From positions 434,001 through 498,000 of the forward strand of contig CAWHKV010000002.1 in assembly GCA_963830175.1 (NCBI GenBank): DNA of 64,000 bases. Direction: 5' to 3'. This DNA is from JBBRBB01 sp963830175. Lineage in GTDB: Bacteria; Bacteroidota; Bacteroidia; Chitinophagales; Chitinophagaceae. The translations under genes were made by a program, and so were the position numbers. A model generated the notes under the pieces. It made no database searches. It worked only from the letters and a program-made list of their open reading frames with translations, and was not told the DNA's origin. This document shows positions 6,170 through 14,933 of this stretch, one piece after another (the first letter of the stretch is position 1; each line of letters opens with the position of its first letter).

Positions 6170-8512
6170 ATGAAACCAAAACTTATACTCTGCTTATTTA
6201 TTTTTTGCGGCTTTCTTTCACTTACTGCCAAGGCATATGAAACTGAACCTAATAACTCGCGGGCGCAGGCTAATACACTTGCCCTTAATGGAACGAATTC
6301 AGGAAAAATTGATGCTTCCGGCGATGAAGACTGGTGGAAAGTTACTACCACAGGAGATGGCAGGTTAGATATAAGCCTAACCGTATCAAATGCTTTTTAT
6401 ACCTGGGTGTATTTATATGATAATAATGGCACTGAACTACTAAATTCGGGTTATACTATTTCTACCTTTACGCTTTCTACAGATGGATTGGCTGCAGGAA
6501 CCTATTACATTAAACTTATTCCTTATTATATCGGGCAACTTCCGGCTTACACCATTTCAAATGCCCTGGTTGTGCCTGCACAGGCAAACGATGTTGAGCC
6601 CAATGGAACAAGAGCCTCCGCCAAGGTTTTGCCTCTTAATGGAACCAAAACTGGTCATGTGGGATACTATTATAATTTGGCGAAAGACACCTCAGACTGG
6701 TACAAAGTAACTACCAATGCGGATGGAGGAATTAACCTTAAGCTAACTTCTCATAACAATAAATATATATGGGTGTATTTGTATGATAATGATGGAACCA
6801 CGCAATTGGCGGCCCGCTACACACTAAGTGACCTTGAATTTGTTACTGACGGTTTAGCTGCAGGAACTTATTATTTACAAATTAAGACGTTTTACGCATC
6901 TGATTATGCACCATATACAATTGCTAATAACCTTATTGTTCCAGTTCAGGCAAACGATGTAGAGCCTAACGATGTGTATTCGCAGGCAAATGTTTTGCCT
7001 TTAAATGGAAGTAAGACCGGGCATGTAAATTATTATTATAACCTTAATAGGGATGTAGCAGACTGGTATAAGGTAACTACAGATAATGACGGAATGCTAA
7101 CTTTAAATTTAACCTCACATAACGGCAAATATGTATGGGTTTATTTATATGATAATAATGGCACCACATTGTTATCCAGTCAATACACCACTACCAGCTT
7201 AGAAATTAAGTTAGATGGATTACAGCAAGGCACTTATTATATAAAAATAGCAACATACTATAGCTCAGACTATGCACCATATACTTTAAGCAACACCCTT
7301 ACCACATACAGCTTTGCCGCTGATGCCGAGCCAAATAAAAGGTTTGTGGATGCAAAAACAATTCCTGCAAATGGATCTGTAACCGGGCATGTCAATTTTT
7401 ATTACAACGATGCCCGTGATAGTGTTGACACGTGGAAAATTAATTATACAGGATCCGGAAATTTAACCCTGCAATTTGATCAGGAACAAAATAAAATTAG
7501 TAATAGTGTAGTGGCAATTTGGTTTCAGGTATATAAGGATACCAATGCTGCACCTATTCACAGTTCGTATTATTATACTTCCAGTAACCCTATTAATCTC
7601 ACCAACCTAACCCAGGGTTATTATTACATTAAAGTTTATCCATATTATAATAGTCAATTTGCTGCCTATTCAATTTCAAGCACCTTTACACAAGTAAATA
7701 TTGCCAGTATAAATATTACGCAGGCAACTAGTAATGGTTGCACGAATGGTCAATTGCAAATGCAGGGCAGTGGAAGCAAACCACCGTATACAGTGTATCT
7801 ATACAGGTTCGGTCAATTGTATAATACATACACATCTTATAATACCAGTGGTTTTACTGCAAGTAATCTGCCACCGGGCATATACTATGCAACAGCTTAC
7901 GGTGATGGAGCTACAGGTAATGCGTATGGAACAAGCAATACAAAAAGCCTGTTACCACCGGCAACAACAACCGGTGCAACAACTAATATAACAAGCAATA
8001 AAGCAACGTTACATTGGACAAAAGTTGATTGTGCAAACGGTTACCTGGTACAATACAGAGTTCAGGGTACAACACCATGGACGCAAAAGATCGTTCTGGG
8101 TAATAAAGACAATCTTATTCTTACAGGTCTTGCTGCTAATACAACTTATCAATTCCGTTTGGCAACGGGTGTGGGTTTAGACACGGTTAGCAATTATGTG
8201 TTAAGTGCATTTACGCCAATTGATGTGTTCACAACTTCAGCTTCATTAATGGCAAACAATTACGACCTGAACATTTCGCCAAATCCTGCAAACAGTTATT
8301 TCATTATTCAAACCAACAAGCAGGGTAGTGACATCATTACCGCTTCTCTTAAAGATGCGTCGGGCAGGATTTTTTGGAAGACATCCGGAATTACTTATAC
8401 AAATCTCAATAACACGAGAGTAAACGTATCCGGACTTAAACCGGGACTTTACTATTTAGAATATGGAACAGCAATGAAACCCCAATCCTTAAAGGTGATT
8501 GTTAACCGATAA
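6170..8512 (+). CDS. Secreted PPC-repeat protein with FN3 and T9SS sorting domains (paralog 1)
   Basis: A 780-residue surface or secreted protein of unknown function. A signal peptide covers about residues 1-22 and ends TAKA. Four pre-peptidase C-terminal (PPC)-like units follow at roughly 23-138, 139-260, 261-385 and 386-510. Each opens with an EPN motif and most continue with NG-x-x-TGHV-x-YYYN, D-WYKV, LYDN-GT and a DGL-x-x-GTYYIK strand. A SprB-like segment with one Cys comes next (about 515-595), then a fibronectin type III domain (about 600-695) with the TT-YQFRL strand. The last 80 residues start ISPNPANSYF and end LKVIVNR, a type A T9SS sorting domain that directs export and surface attachment. 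The next gene is a longer paralog. No catalytic residues are evident; a binding or adhesive role is inference. Confidence 0.9.
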   Translation: MKPKLILCLFIFCGFLSLTAKAYETEPNNSRAQANTLALNGTNSGKIDASGDEDWWKVTTTGDGRLDISLTVSNAFYTWVYLYDNNGTELLNSGYTISTFTLSTDGLAAGTYYIKLIPYYIGQLPAYTISNALVVPAQANDVEPNGTRASAKVLPLNGTKTGHVGYYYNLAKDTSDWYKVTTNADGGINLKLTSHNNKYIWVYLYDNDGTTQLAARYTLSDLEFVTDGLAAGTYYLQIKTFYASDYAPYTIANNLIVPVQANDVEPNDVYSQANVLPLNGSKTGHVNYYYNLNRDVADWYKVTTDNDGMLTLNLTSHNGKYVWVYLYDNNGTTLLSSQYTTTSLEIKLDGLQQGTYYIKIATYYSSDYAPYTLSNTLTTYSFAADAEPNKRFVDAKTIPANGSVTGHVNFYYNDARDSVDTWKINYTGSGNLTLQFDQEQNKISNSVVAIWFQVYKDTNAAPIHSSYYYTSSNPINLTNLTQGYYYIKVYPYYNSQFAAYSISSTFTQVNIASINITQATSNGCTNGQLQMQGSGSKPPYTVYLYRFGQLYNTYTSYNTSGFTASNLPPGIYYATAYGDGATGNAYGTSNTKSLLPPATTTGATTNITSNKATLHWTKVDCANGYLVQYRVQGTTPWTQKIVLGNKDNLILTGLAANTTYQFRLATGVGLDTVSNYVLSAFTPIDVFTTSASLMANNYDLNISPNPANSYFIIQTNKQGSDIITASLKDASGRIFWKTSGITYTNLNNTRVNVSGLKPGLYYLEYGTAMKPQSLKVIVNR

Positions 8513-8534
8513 AAAATACCTTTTCATAGCTTGC

Positions 8535-8565
8535 AATCCCTGTGATTTTCACAGGGATTTTTTTT
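8535..8565 (+). terminator. Rho-independent terminator after the first PPC gene
   Basis: A 10-bp perfect stem AATCCCTGTG / CACAGGGATT with a 5-base loop is followed by a run of Ts, 23 bases after the stop codon. This is a textbook intrinsic terminator. Confidence 0.88.
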
Positions 8566-8941
8566 AATGTTGGAGAGAGAAAATTTTTTAATTCTTTACA
8601 TGTCTTATGCTCTTCCATGAACATTGAGCCTGACTGCGGCAAACCCTCAACGTAATCAGGTAATTATGTATTTTAAGAGGAAAAGCGAATTTTGAATAAC
8701 CCTGTTTATGGATATAAATTAAATGAGGTTACTTCTGATTGTATAAGGTTTTGACAAACAACCAATTAATTGTTTAATTTATTTTACTGGTTGCTTTTTT
8801 GTAAAACTAAAAAAAATAAAATTGCCATTTATTTTGAAATATAGAGATGCTCTAATATTTTAGCAGCTCAATCCAGTCCTTAAAAATTCAATACTCCAAT
8901 CTCTTCCTGAAGTTCCAACCAAATAATAACCTAATTAAATT
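8566..8941. other. Intergenic stretch between the two PPC genes
   Basis: About 376 bases without a supported gene. It holds one weak hairpin (CAACCA at 8759-8764 with TGGTTG at 8788-8793, followed by C and six Ts) that could be a minor terminator. I find no convincing TAnnTTTG promoter box, and no recognisable gene remnant or structured RNA. The promoter of the second PPC gene should lie in its last part. Confidence 0.5.
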
Positions 8942-11633
8942 ATGAAACAAATCTACTATTTGCTGGCAGTACTATGTGCACTAAGCTGGAAAACAACTTT
9001 TGCTGCTGAGACCGAGCCCAATAATACACGGGAACAGGCACAGCACCCTTGCCTTAAACGGAAGCAATACCGGAAATACATCCACCCCTGGTGATGTTGA
9101 CTGGTGGAAAGTAACTACCACTGCCGATGGACGGCTTGATGTAAGCTTAACCATTTCCAATTCTATTTACACGTATTTGAGTATTTATGACAATAATGGA
9201 ACCACTGTTTTTTACAGTTATTATTCCAATTCTGTTGTAAACACTAGTGTTGATGGTTTGGCCCCTGGTACTTATTATATAAAGGTGAACCCATATTATT
9301 CAAGCGAAAATTCTGTTTATTCCCTTTCAAACGCACTGGTTGAACCTGCGCAGGCAAATGATGTTGAACCTAATGGTACAAAGGCGTTGGCAAAGGCCAT
9401 TCCATTAAACGGATCCAAAACCGGGCATGTGGGTTATTATTACAATAACCAGAGAGATTCTACGGACTGGTGGAAAGTAACAACTAATGCAGATGGAAAA
9501 TTAAAGGTAACTCTCACATCCAATAATTCAGCTATCGTCTATGTTTATGTTTATGACAATGATGGAACTACTTTATTAAATTCTAGTTATACCTCAGGAA
9601 CATTATCCCTTGAGAATGATGGGTTAGCTCCGGGAACGTATTACATAAAAGTTAATGCTTACTATAGTTACGGGTTTGCTCCCTATACACTGGAAAATAC
9701 ATTGTTTACCGTGCCGACAGCGAATGACCAGGAGCCTAATAACCTTATTTCCCAAGCAAAAGTTTTACCATTAAATAGTTCTGCAACAGGTAGGGTTGGT
9801 TATTATTATAATAACAGCAGGGATACTACAGACTGGTATAAAGTAACAACCAATGCAGAGGGCAGGTTAAGACTTAATCTTACAAGTTATAATGGATCTT
9901 ATGTTTATATGTACCTCTATGATGGAAACGGAACCAATTTATTAAATTCAACTTATACATCAGGTACCGCAGAAATAAATACAGATGGTTTGGCCGTAGG
10001 TACTTATTATGTACGGGTTAATTGTTATTACACTTACAACTTTGCGCCTTATTCTATTGCAGATTCTTTATTTAAGCCGGCACAGGCTAATGACGCGGAA
10101 TTTAATAATACCATTGCGCAGGCACTAACATTACCCGAAAATGGTTCTACCGTTGGTCATGTAGGTTACTATTATAATAATTACAGGGATAGCCTGGATT
10201 GGTATAAATTAACTACCACAGACGATGGTATGATCAATGTAACTATCAATTCAGAAAATGGTAATTACATATATGTCCAGTTATATGATAATGATGGTGT
10301 GTCATTACTTGGCAGTACATATACAGCCAGTTCGGGAACGTTAAAAATTGATGGTTTGGAAAGTGGAACTTACTTCATAAAGGTTTTTCCTTATTATAAC
10401 TGGCAATTTGCTCCATACACCATCAGTACACAAACTACAAAATACAATTTCTTCAGTGATTTTGGTGGTCCGTATACAAAATTCACCATACCTGCAAATG
10501 GTTATGAAACCGGGCATGTAGGCTTTTATTATAACAATCAAAGAGATACTTCAGATACTTATAAGGTAAATTATACAGGAACCGGTAACATGAATATTGT
10601 CCTGTCCCAGGAAGAAAATAAACTATACAATTCAGTGATCTACATGTATGTATTTGTATATGCAGACACCTTGCAAGCTCCTATTTATTCTAATTATTAT
10701 TATGGAGGTGGTGAAATTCAGCTTACCGGTTTAGCACAACAGTATTATTATATTAAAGTTCAGCCATACTACTCTTCGCAATTTGCTTCTTATAAATTAG
10801 GGGTAAACTTTGAACAGGTAAACATAGCATCAGCAACGATTACGCAGGCAATTAATGGTGATTGTACTACGGGTCAGTTAAAGGTGCAGCCCTCTGGCAG
10901 TAAACCGCCGTACATTATAGATTTGTATCGTTTTAATACATATGTAACAAACACAGTGCATAATAGTACACAGCCCTATACATTTACAAATTTGCAACCG
11001 GGTATTTATTATGTAAAAATCAGGGGCGATGGTGCAACGGGTACAGCAATAGGAACAAGTAATACAAAATCTTTGCTTCCACCTGCAACCTCAAACACCT
11101 CTGAAACAAGCATAACCACTACAAAAGCAACAGTAAGGTGGAATAAAATTCCATGTGCAAATGGCTATGTTGTTCAATACAAGGTTTCAGGTACAGCGGC
11201 ATGGACACAGGTTACCGTTATGGGTAATAAAGACAGTCTTAAACTAATAAATTTAACTGCCAATACAACTTACCAATGGCGCGTTGCAACGGCGGTGGGT
11301 ATTGATGCGGTTAGCAATTACGTGATAAGTGCGTTTACCGCAACCGATGTGTTTACTACAGCTGCTTCGCTCATTGCAGGTAATGTTACTATTTCGCCTA
11401 ACCCGGCTACTTCATACTTTATTATAGAGATGAATAACCGCAGCCAAAGCGAAAATGTTACTGCATGGCTGAAAGATGCAGCAGGTCACACATTCTGGAC
11501 CAGTGGGAACACCACTACCGCAAGTTTGCACACAACCAGGGTAAATGTTTCTAACCTTAAACCGGGTATTTATTACCTGCAGGTTGGAAATGCATTAACT
11601 ATGGAGACGCAAAAAGTGATCGTGAACAGGTAA
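8942..11633 (+). pseudogene. Secreted PPC-repeat T9SS protein (paralog 2), frameshifted near the N-terminus
   Basis: The ATG at 8942 begins a signal peptide (MKQIYYLLAVLCALSW...FAA) followed by ETEPNNTREQAQ, which matches the start of the upstream paralog. After this the frame runs into a TGA at 9092-9094. The family sequence continues one frame over from TLALNGSNTG. Four bases (9041-9044, CAGC) stand where paralog 1 has one codon, so a single-base insertion (or two-base loss) explains it. With it corrected the protein is about 896 residues: signal peptide, five PPC-like units, a SprB-like segment, a fibronectin III domain and a T9SS type A sorting domain ending KVIVNR. The 2.5 kb after the break are fully open, so it is either a very recent mutation, an assembly error, or an expressed gene. 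A TTG at 9000 opens the downstream frame but would lose the signal peptide. Confidence 0.85.
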
Positions 11634-11653
11634 AAGTTTTAATTGATAAATAA

Positions 11654-11690
11654 AAAGCCCTGTTGCTTCTGCAACGGGGCTTTCTTTTTT
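11654..11690. terminator. Terminator between convergent PPC paralog 2 and the PG-binding-domain gene
   Basis: A 13-bp stem (AAAGCCCTGTTGC / GCAACGGGGCTTT, one G-U pair) with a TTCT loop, followed by CTTTTTT on the plus strand. The A-rich left flank gives a T-run on the minus strand too, so it can serve both convergent genes. Confidence 0.88.
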
Positions 11691-11704
11691 GTATTGATCA
11701 GGAA

Positions 11705-12925
11705 TTATTTAGGCTGAAAATCTATAACCACTTTAGCATTCTTATTGTTGTCTGATGAAAGAAATAATTCATACCGTTTTCCATCTGCATAGATTACCAT
11801 TAATGCAGTGTTTGGTGGTATGGAGCCAAGGTTTTCTGCAACCATCACAAACTCATGGTGAGTATTGTTATTATCTGCAGTTATGTTAATGGTGATGGGG
11901 GTTCGGGATAATCCTTTCTTGTTCGCAACAATTTCATTGTTGTGATAAACTGTAATTGTATCTCCGTCTATCTCACCGTTATCGTATAACTGTATTTTTA
12001 TTTCTGGCGAGGTAATTTTAATTGTATTTACCAGGTTGTTTTCCCTTGTCTTCAACACATCTGGCACAGGTAAGCTTTTCTTCGGCAAAGTTTTGTCTTT
12101 AACTGTAGGCTCATGCCGGGGTGGAGAAACTTTTACTGTGCTGTCTCCATTGGAAATCTGTGGTTTTTGTGGAACCGGTGGTGGTAAAATTTTCTTTGCT
12201 ACAGAGGGTTTCTTTATACTGTTTAGCAATTCATTAACCTGGGCATCATCATCAGCATCCAATCTTCCTGAAAAATCAGGAACTTTATTTTTTAGGGCAG
12301 CAATGGTTTGGGGGCCTGCAATTCCATCTGCGGTAACACCTAATGCTGTTTGTAATTTTTTAATATTTTCTTTCGCCCTGGAAGGAACTTCTTTTACTTT
12401 TACCGGCTCTTCTTTTTTCGTATCGATCCTATAAGCCGGGTCTGGCTTTTTATTCTTAATAAAATCTTCTTTTTCGAAATCTGACTCTGTTACACGTTCA
12501 AGCACAACAGTGCCACTTCCACAATCTTTTTTAGTGTTTGCATTTACACTTGTAAAAGTTCCTTTCAAATATTCAGTGTTTCCTTCCTTAGAATAATCGA
12601 GTGTACATTCCATTAAACACGGTTCGCTGAGGTCTGAAATTTTCAGATCGACCAGTTTAATTTCTTTAAACTGAACCGATTTTGACTGGTTAAAATAGAT
12701 GCCGGATAGGGTTGCCTTGCCATAAAAAACCGTTGTTTTATAAGAGTAGGTAACACCCTGCAGCGATTTGTTAGAAAGCTGGTTTAACTGAACCTCATAT
12801 TTATATTGATCCTGGTAAAAGCCATAGCCTGAAAAAAAGCTTCCCCGCCATATCCCCGAAATATCCTGTGCACCAGCCTGGAAAACAGTAAACAAAAGGG
12901 CAAACAAAAACAGTTTTTTCATCAT
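11705..12925 (-). CDS. Secreted protein with a peptidoglycan-binding (PG_binding_1-like) domain
   Basis: A 406-residue exported protein of unknown function. A signal peptide occupies residues 1-19 (ends QAGAQ). The first 150 residues form a beta-rich domain (ISGIWRGSFFSG..., resembling small lipocalin-like or intracellular-proteinase-inhibitor-like folds seen in Bacteroidota), with Cys residues that may pair. A short peptidoglycan-binding motif follows at about 190-215 (KKLQTALGVTADGIAGPQTI). A Pro/Lys-rich linker covers about 240-295. The C-terminal 110 residues (IKIQLYDNGEIDGDTITVYHN...) make a second beta domain recurrent in Bacteroidota secreted proteins. It converges on the PPC gene and is probably its own unit. 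No sorting domain is present, so it is likely periplasmic and wall-associated. Confidence 0.85.
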   Translation of the reverse strand: MMKKLFLFALLFTVFQAGAQDISGIWRGSFFSGYGFYQDQYKYEVQLNQLSNKSLQGVTYSYKTTVFYGKATLSGIYFNQSKSVQFKEIKLVDLKISDLSEPCLMECTLDYSKEGNTEYLKGTFTSVNANTKKDCGSGTVVLERVTESDFEKEDFIKNKKPDPAYRIDTKKEEPVKVKEVPSRAKENIKKLQTALGVTADGIAGPQTIAALKNKVPDFSGRLDADDDAQVNELLNSIKKPSVAKKILPPPVPQKPQISNGDSTVKVSPPRHEPTVKDKTLPKKSLPVPDVLKTRENNLVNTIKITSPEIKIQLYDNGEIDGDTITVYHNNEIVANKKGLSRTPITINITADNNNTHHEFVMVAENLGSIPPNTALMVIYADGKRYELFLSSDNNKNAKVVIDFQPK

Positions 12926-13159
12926 ACCACAAATCTAACATAGCCCTTAATATAGTCGCTAAAACAAAGCGTTAAGGTTTAGCCGCAATATATTTCACGA
13001 TGAAGATGGTTTATCTATATTTTTTTTACGAAATTTAGACTACCAAGAATTTCAGCCCGGCCATTTCTTACCCAATTGAACGGTCCTCGTTTAGCAGTAT
13101 TCATAGTTGTAGTGGGTTTCAAAATGTAGTCTTTTATTCTTCATATAAAACTATATACC

Positions 13160-14866
13160 ATGAAAACTTTATCCCTTTGCATTTTTTATTTTATGCTTGC
13201 AACATTTACTGTTGCTCAAAACTGGCTTACTAACGGAAATAGCGGTTTAAATAGTACCAATTTCATTGGAACCACAGATGCTAAACCGCTAATTTTTAAA
13301 ACCAACAGTTTAGAAAGAAGCCGCATTTTAAGTAATGGAACCTGGAGGTTTGGTATAAATGGTAATTATGCTAAAATAAATACTTCAGGTATATTAACTT
13401 TTGATGGAGATGGTGGTTACCATGTTGGCAGCAACCAATATGCATTTCGTTATAATCTAGATCCCGACTATGGGTTATTCTTTAACTCTACAAATGCGCA
13501 GTATGAATTTAGAGATGGAAATGCGGTGCCCACCTTTTATATAAAAGCAAATACCGGCCATTTTAATTTTGAAGGCGATGCCTATAATAACGGCATTAGG
13601 GCAATGGCATTTGATGATGCTGCTAATACCATTATTGGAAAAGACGCTTTAACCCTTGTTACAACAGGATCGAGAAATACCGTTGTTGGTTTTGAAGCCC
13701 TGCATGAAAATACTATGGGCAATTATAATACGGTTATGGGTTCTACTGCCATGTTTAATAACACACTCGGAAGTTCAAATGTTGCCGTTGGTTTATCTGC
13801 ATTAAATATAAACGCTACCGGCAGCCAAAACGTTGCTTTGGGCGCACATGCCATGGGTTCTAATTCAGCGGGGGCTGATAACACCGTGGCGGGGTATTAT
13901 GCTTCAGCAAGCAATACAACTGGTAATGAAAACTGTTCTTACGGAAGGGACGCTTTATACCTGAATAATACAGGAAGTTATAATGTTGCTATTGGCCGGT
14001 CTGCATTATTTAATAACATGAGTGGAACCTACAATACTGCTGTGGGTTTTGAGGCAGATGTTACAGCTTCTACTTTTACAAACGCTACGGCCATTGGTAA
14101 TAATGCGCTTGTTGATGCATCAAATAAAGTGCGCATTGGCAATATGTCGGTTACGTCAATAGGTGGGCAGGTAAACTGGTCTGTATTTTCAGATGCAAGG
14201 GTTAAAAAAAATATTACCAAAAATGTTCCCGGATTAAAATTTATAAATCTTTTAAACCCTGTAACGTATACCTATAATATAACAGAAGAAGCCCGGCTTT
14301 TGGGTAGAAATGAATCGAAAACCTATAAACCAGACAAAACAATTGAACAAATTAATTTCAGTGGATTTTTAGCACAGGAAGTAGAAACTGCAGCAAATAA
14401 AATAAAGTATGATTTTAGCGGAATAGATAATTCATCTAAAATTAAAGCATTGCGTTATGCCGATTTTGTTGTGCCTTTGGTTAAAGCCGTTCAGGAGCTT
14501 AGCATATTGAACGATGAAAAAGACCGGGTTATATCAACACTTCAGCAACGCATTGAAAAGATTGAAGGCATTTTAAAAATAAATGCATCTAATTATTTAA
14601 TGGCAGGTGGGCGGCTTGAGCAAAATATACCCAATCCTTTCAACAAATCAACCTTAATAAATTATACTTTACCGGAAAAATATACTTCTGCAAAAATTGT
14701 TTTAAGTAGTAACAACGGAAAAGCAATAAAAGAAATCTCACTTACAGGCAATAGCTCAGGAAGCATTCAAATAAATGCAAATACAATGTTGCCTGGCGTG
14801 TACCAATATTCGCTGTATGTGGATGAAAGAATTATCGATTCAAAACAAATGATATTACACAGGTAA
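13160..14866 (+). CDS. Tail-fibre-like protein with S74 intramolecular chaperone and T9SS sorting domain
   Basis: A 568-residue secreted protein. A signal peptide covers residues 1-19 (ends TVAQN). The middle (about 155-320) is a run of short repeats of the form GN-NT-x-G-x-x-A-L/M-x-x-N-T-x-G, as in trimeric beta-helix or YadA-head-like stalks. At about 343 the motif FSDARVKKNI marks the S74/endosialidase chaperone domain, which in phage fibres trimerises and often self-cleaves. A short coiled coil follows (about 450-475, LNDEKDRVISTLQQRIEKIE). The last 80 residues, from LEQNIPNPF to the end, form a T9SS sorting domain. The protein probably makes trimeric surface fibres exported by T9SS; that is inference from the domains. 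It stands alone between convergent or divergent neighbours. Confidence 0.88.
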   Translation: MKTLSLCIFYFMLATFTVAQNWLTNGNSGLNSTNFIGTTDAKPLIFKTNSLERSRILSNGTWRFGINGNYAKINTSGILTFDGDGGYHVGSNQYAFRYNLDPDYGLFFNSTNAQYEFRDGNAVPTFYIKANTGHFNFEGDAYNNGIRAMAFDDAANTIIGKDALTLVTTGSRNTVVGFEALHENTMGNYNTVMGSTAMFNNTLGSSNVAVGLSALNINATGSQNVALGAHAMGSNSAGADNTVAGYYASASNTTGNENCSYGRDALYLNNTGSYNVAIGRSALFNNMSGTYNTAVGFEADVTASTFTNATAIGNNALVDASNKVRIGNMSVTSIGGQVNWSVFSDARVKKNITKNVPGLKFINLLNPVTYTYNITEEARLLGRNESKTYKPDKTIEQINFSGFLAQEVETAANKIKYDFSGIDNSSKIKALRYADFVVPLVKAVQELSILNDEKDRVISTLQQRIEKIEGILKINASNYLMAGGRLEQNIPNPFNKSTLINYTLPEKYTSAKIVLSSNNGKAIKEISLTGNSSGSIQINANTMLPGVYQYSLYVDERIIDSKQMILHR

Positions 14867-14877
14867 ATGCCATAAAA

Positions 14878-14905
14878 AAAGAGATGGGCATATGCCCATC
14901 TCTTT
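14878..14905. terminator. Bidirectional terminator between two convergent T9SS cargo genes
   Basis: A perfect inverted repeat (AAAGAGATGGGC ATAT GCCCATCTCTTT) lies between the stops at 14866 and 14934. The T-run lies on the minus-strand side (TCTTTTTTTATGG), so it best serves the SprB-like gene. Confidence 0.85.
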
Positions 14906-14933
14906 AACGTTTAAAGATAATTCCTCCAGAATA

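Noticed and set aside
9000..9050. TTG at 9000 as the start of the second PPC protein
   Set aside because: It gives a short N-terminus without signal peptide, translated from the wrong frame of the signal-peptide region. The ATG at 8942 plus a one-base indel explains the data better.
12036..12434. Plus-strand reading frame of about 130 codons
   Set aside because: It is the antisense shadow of the Pro/Lys-rich linker of the PG-binding-domain gene and shows no known domain.
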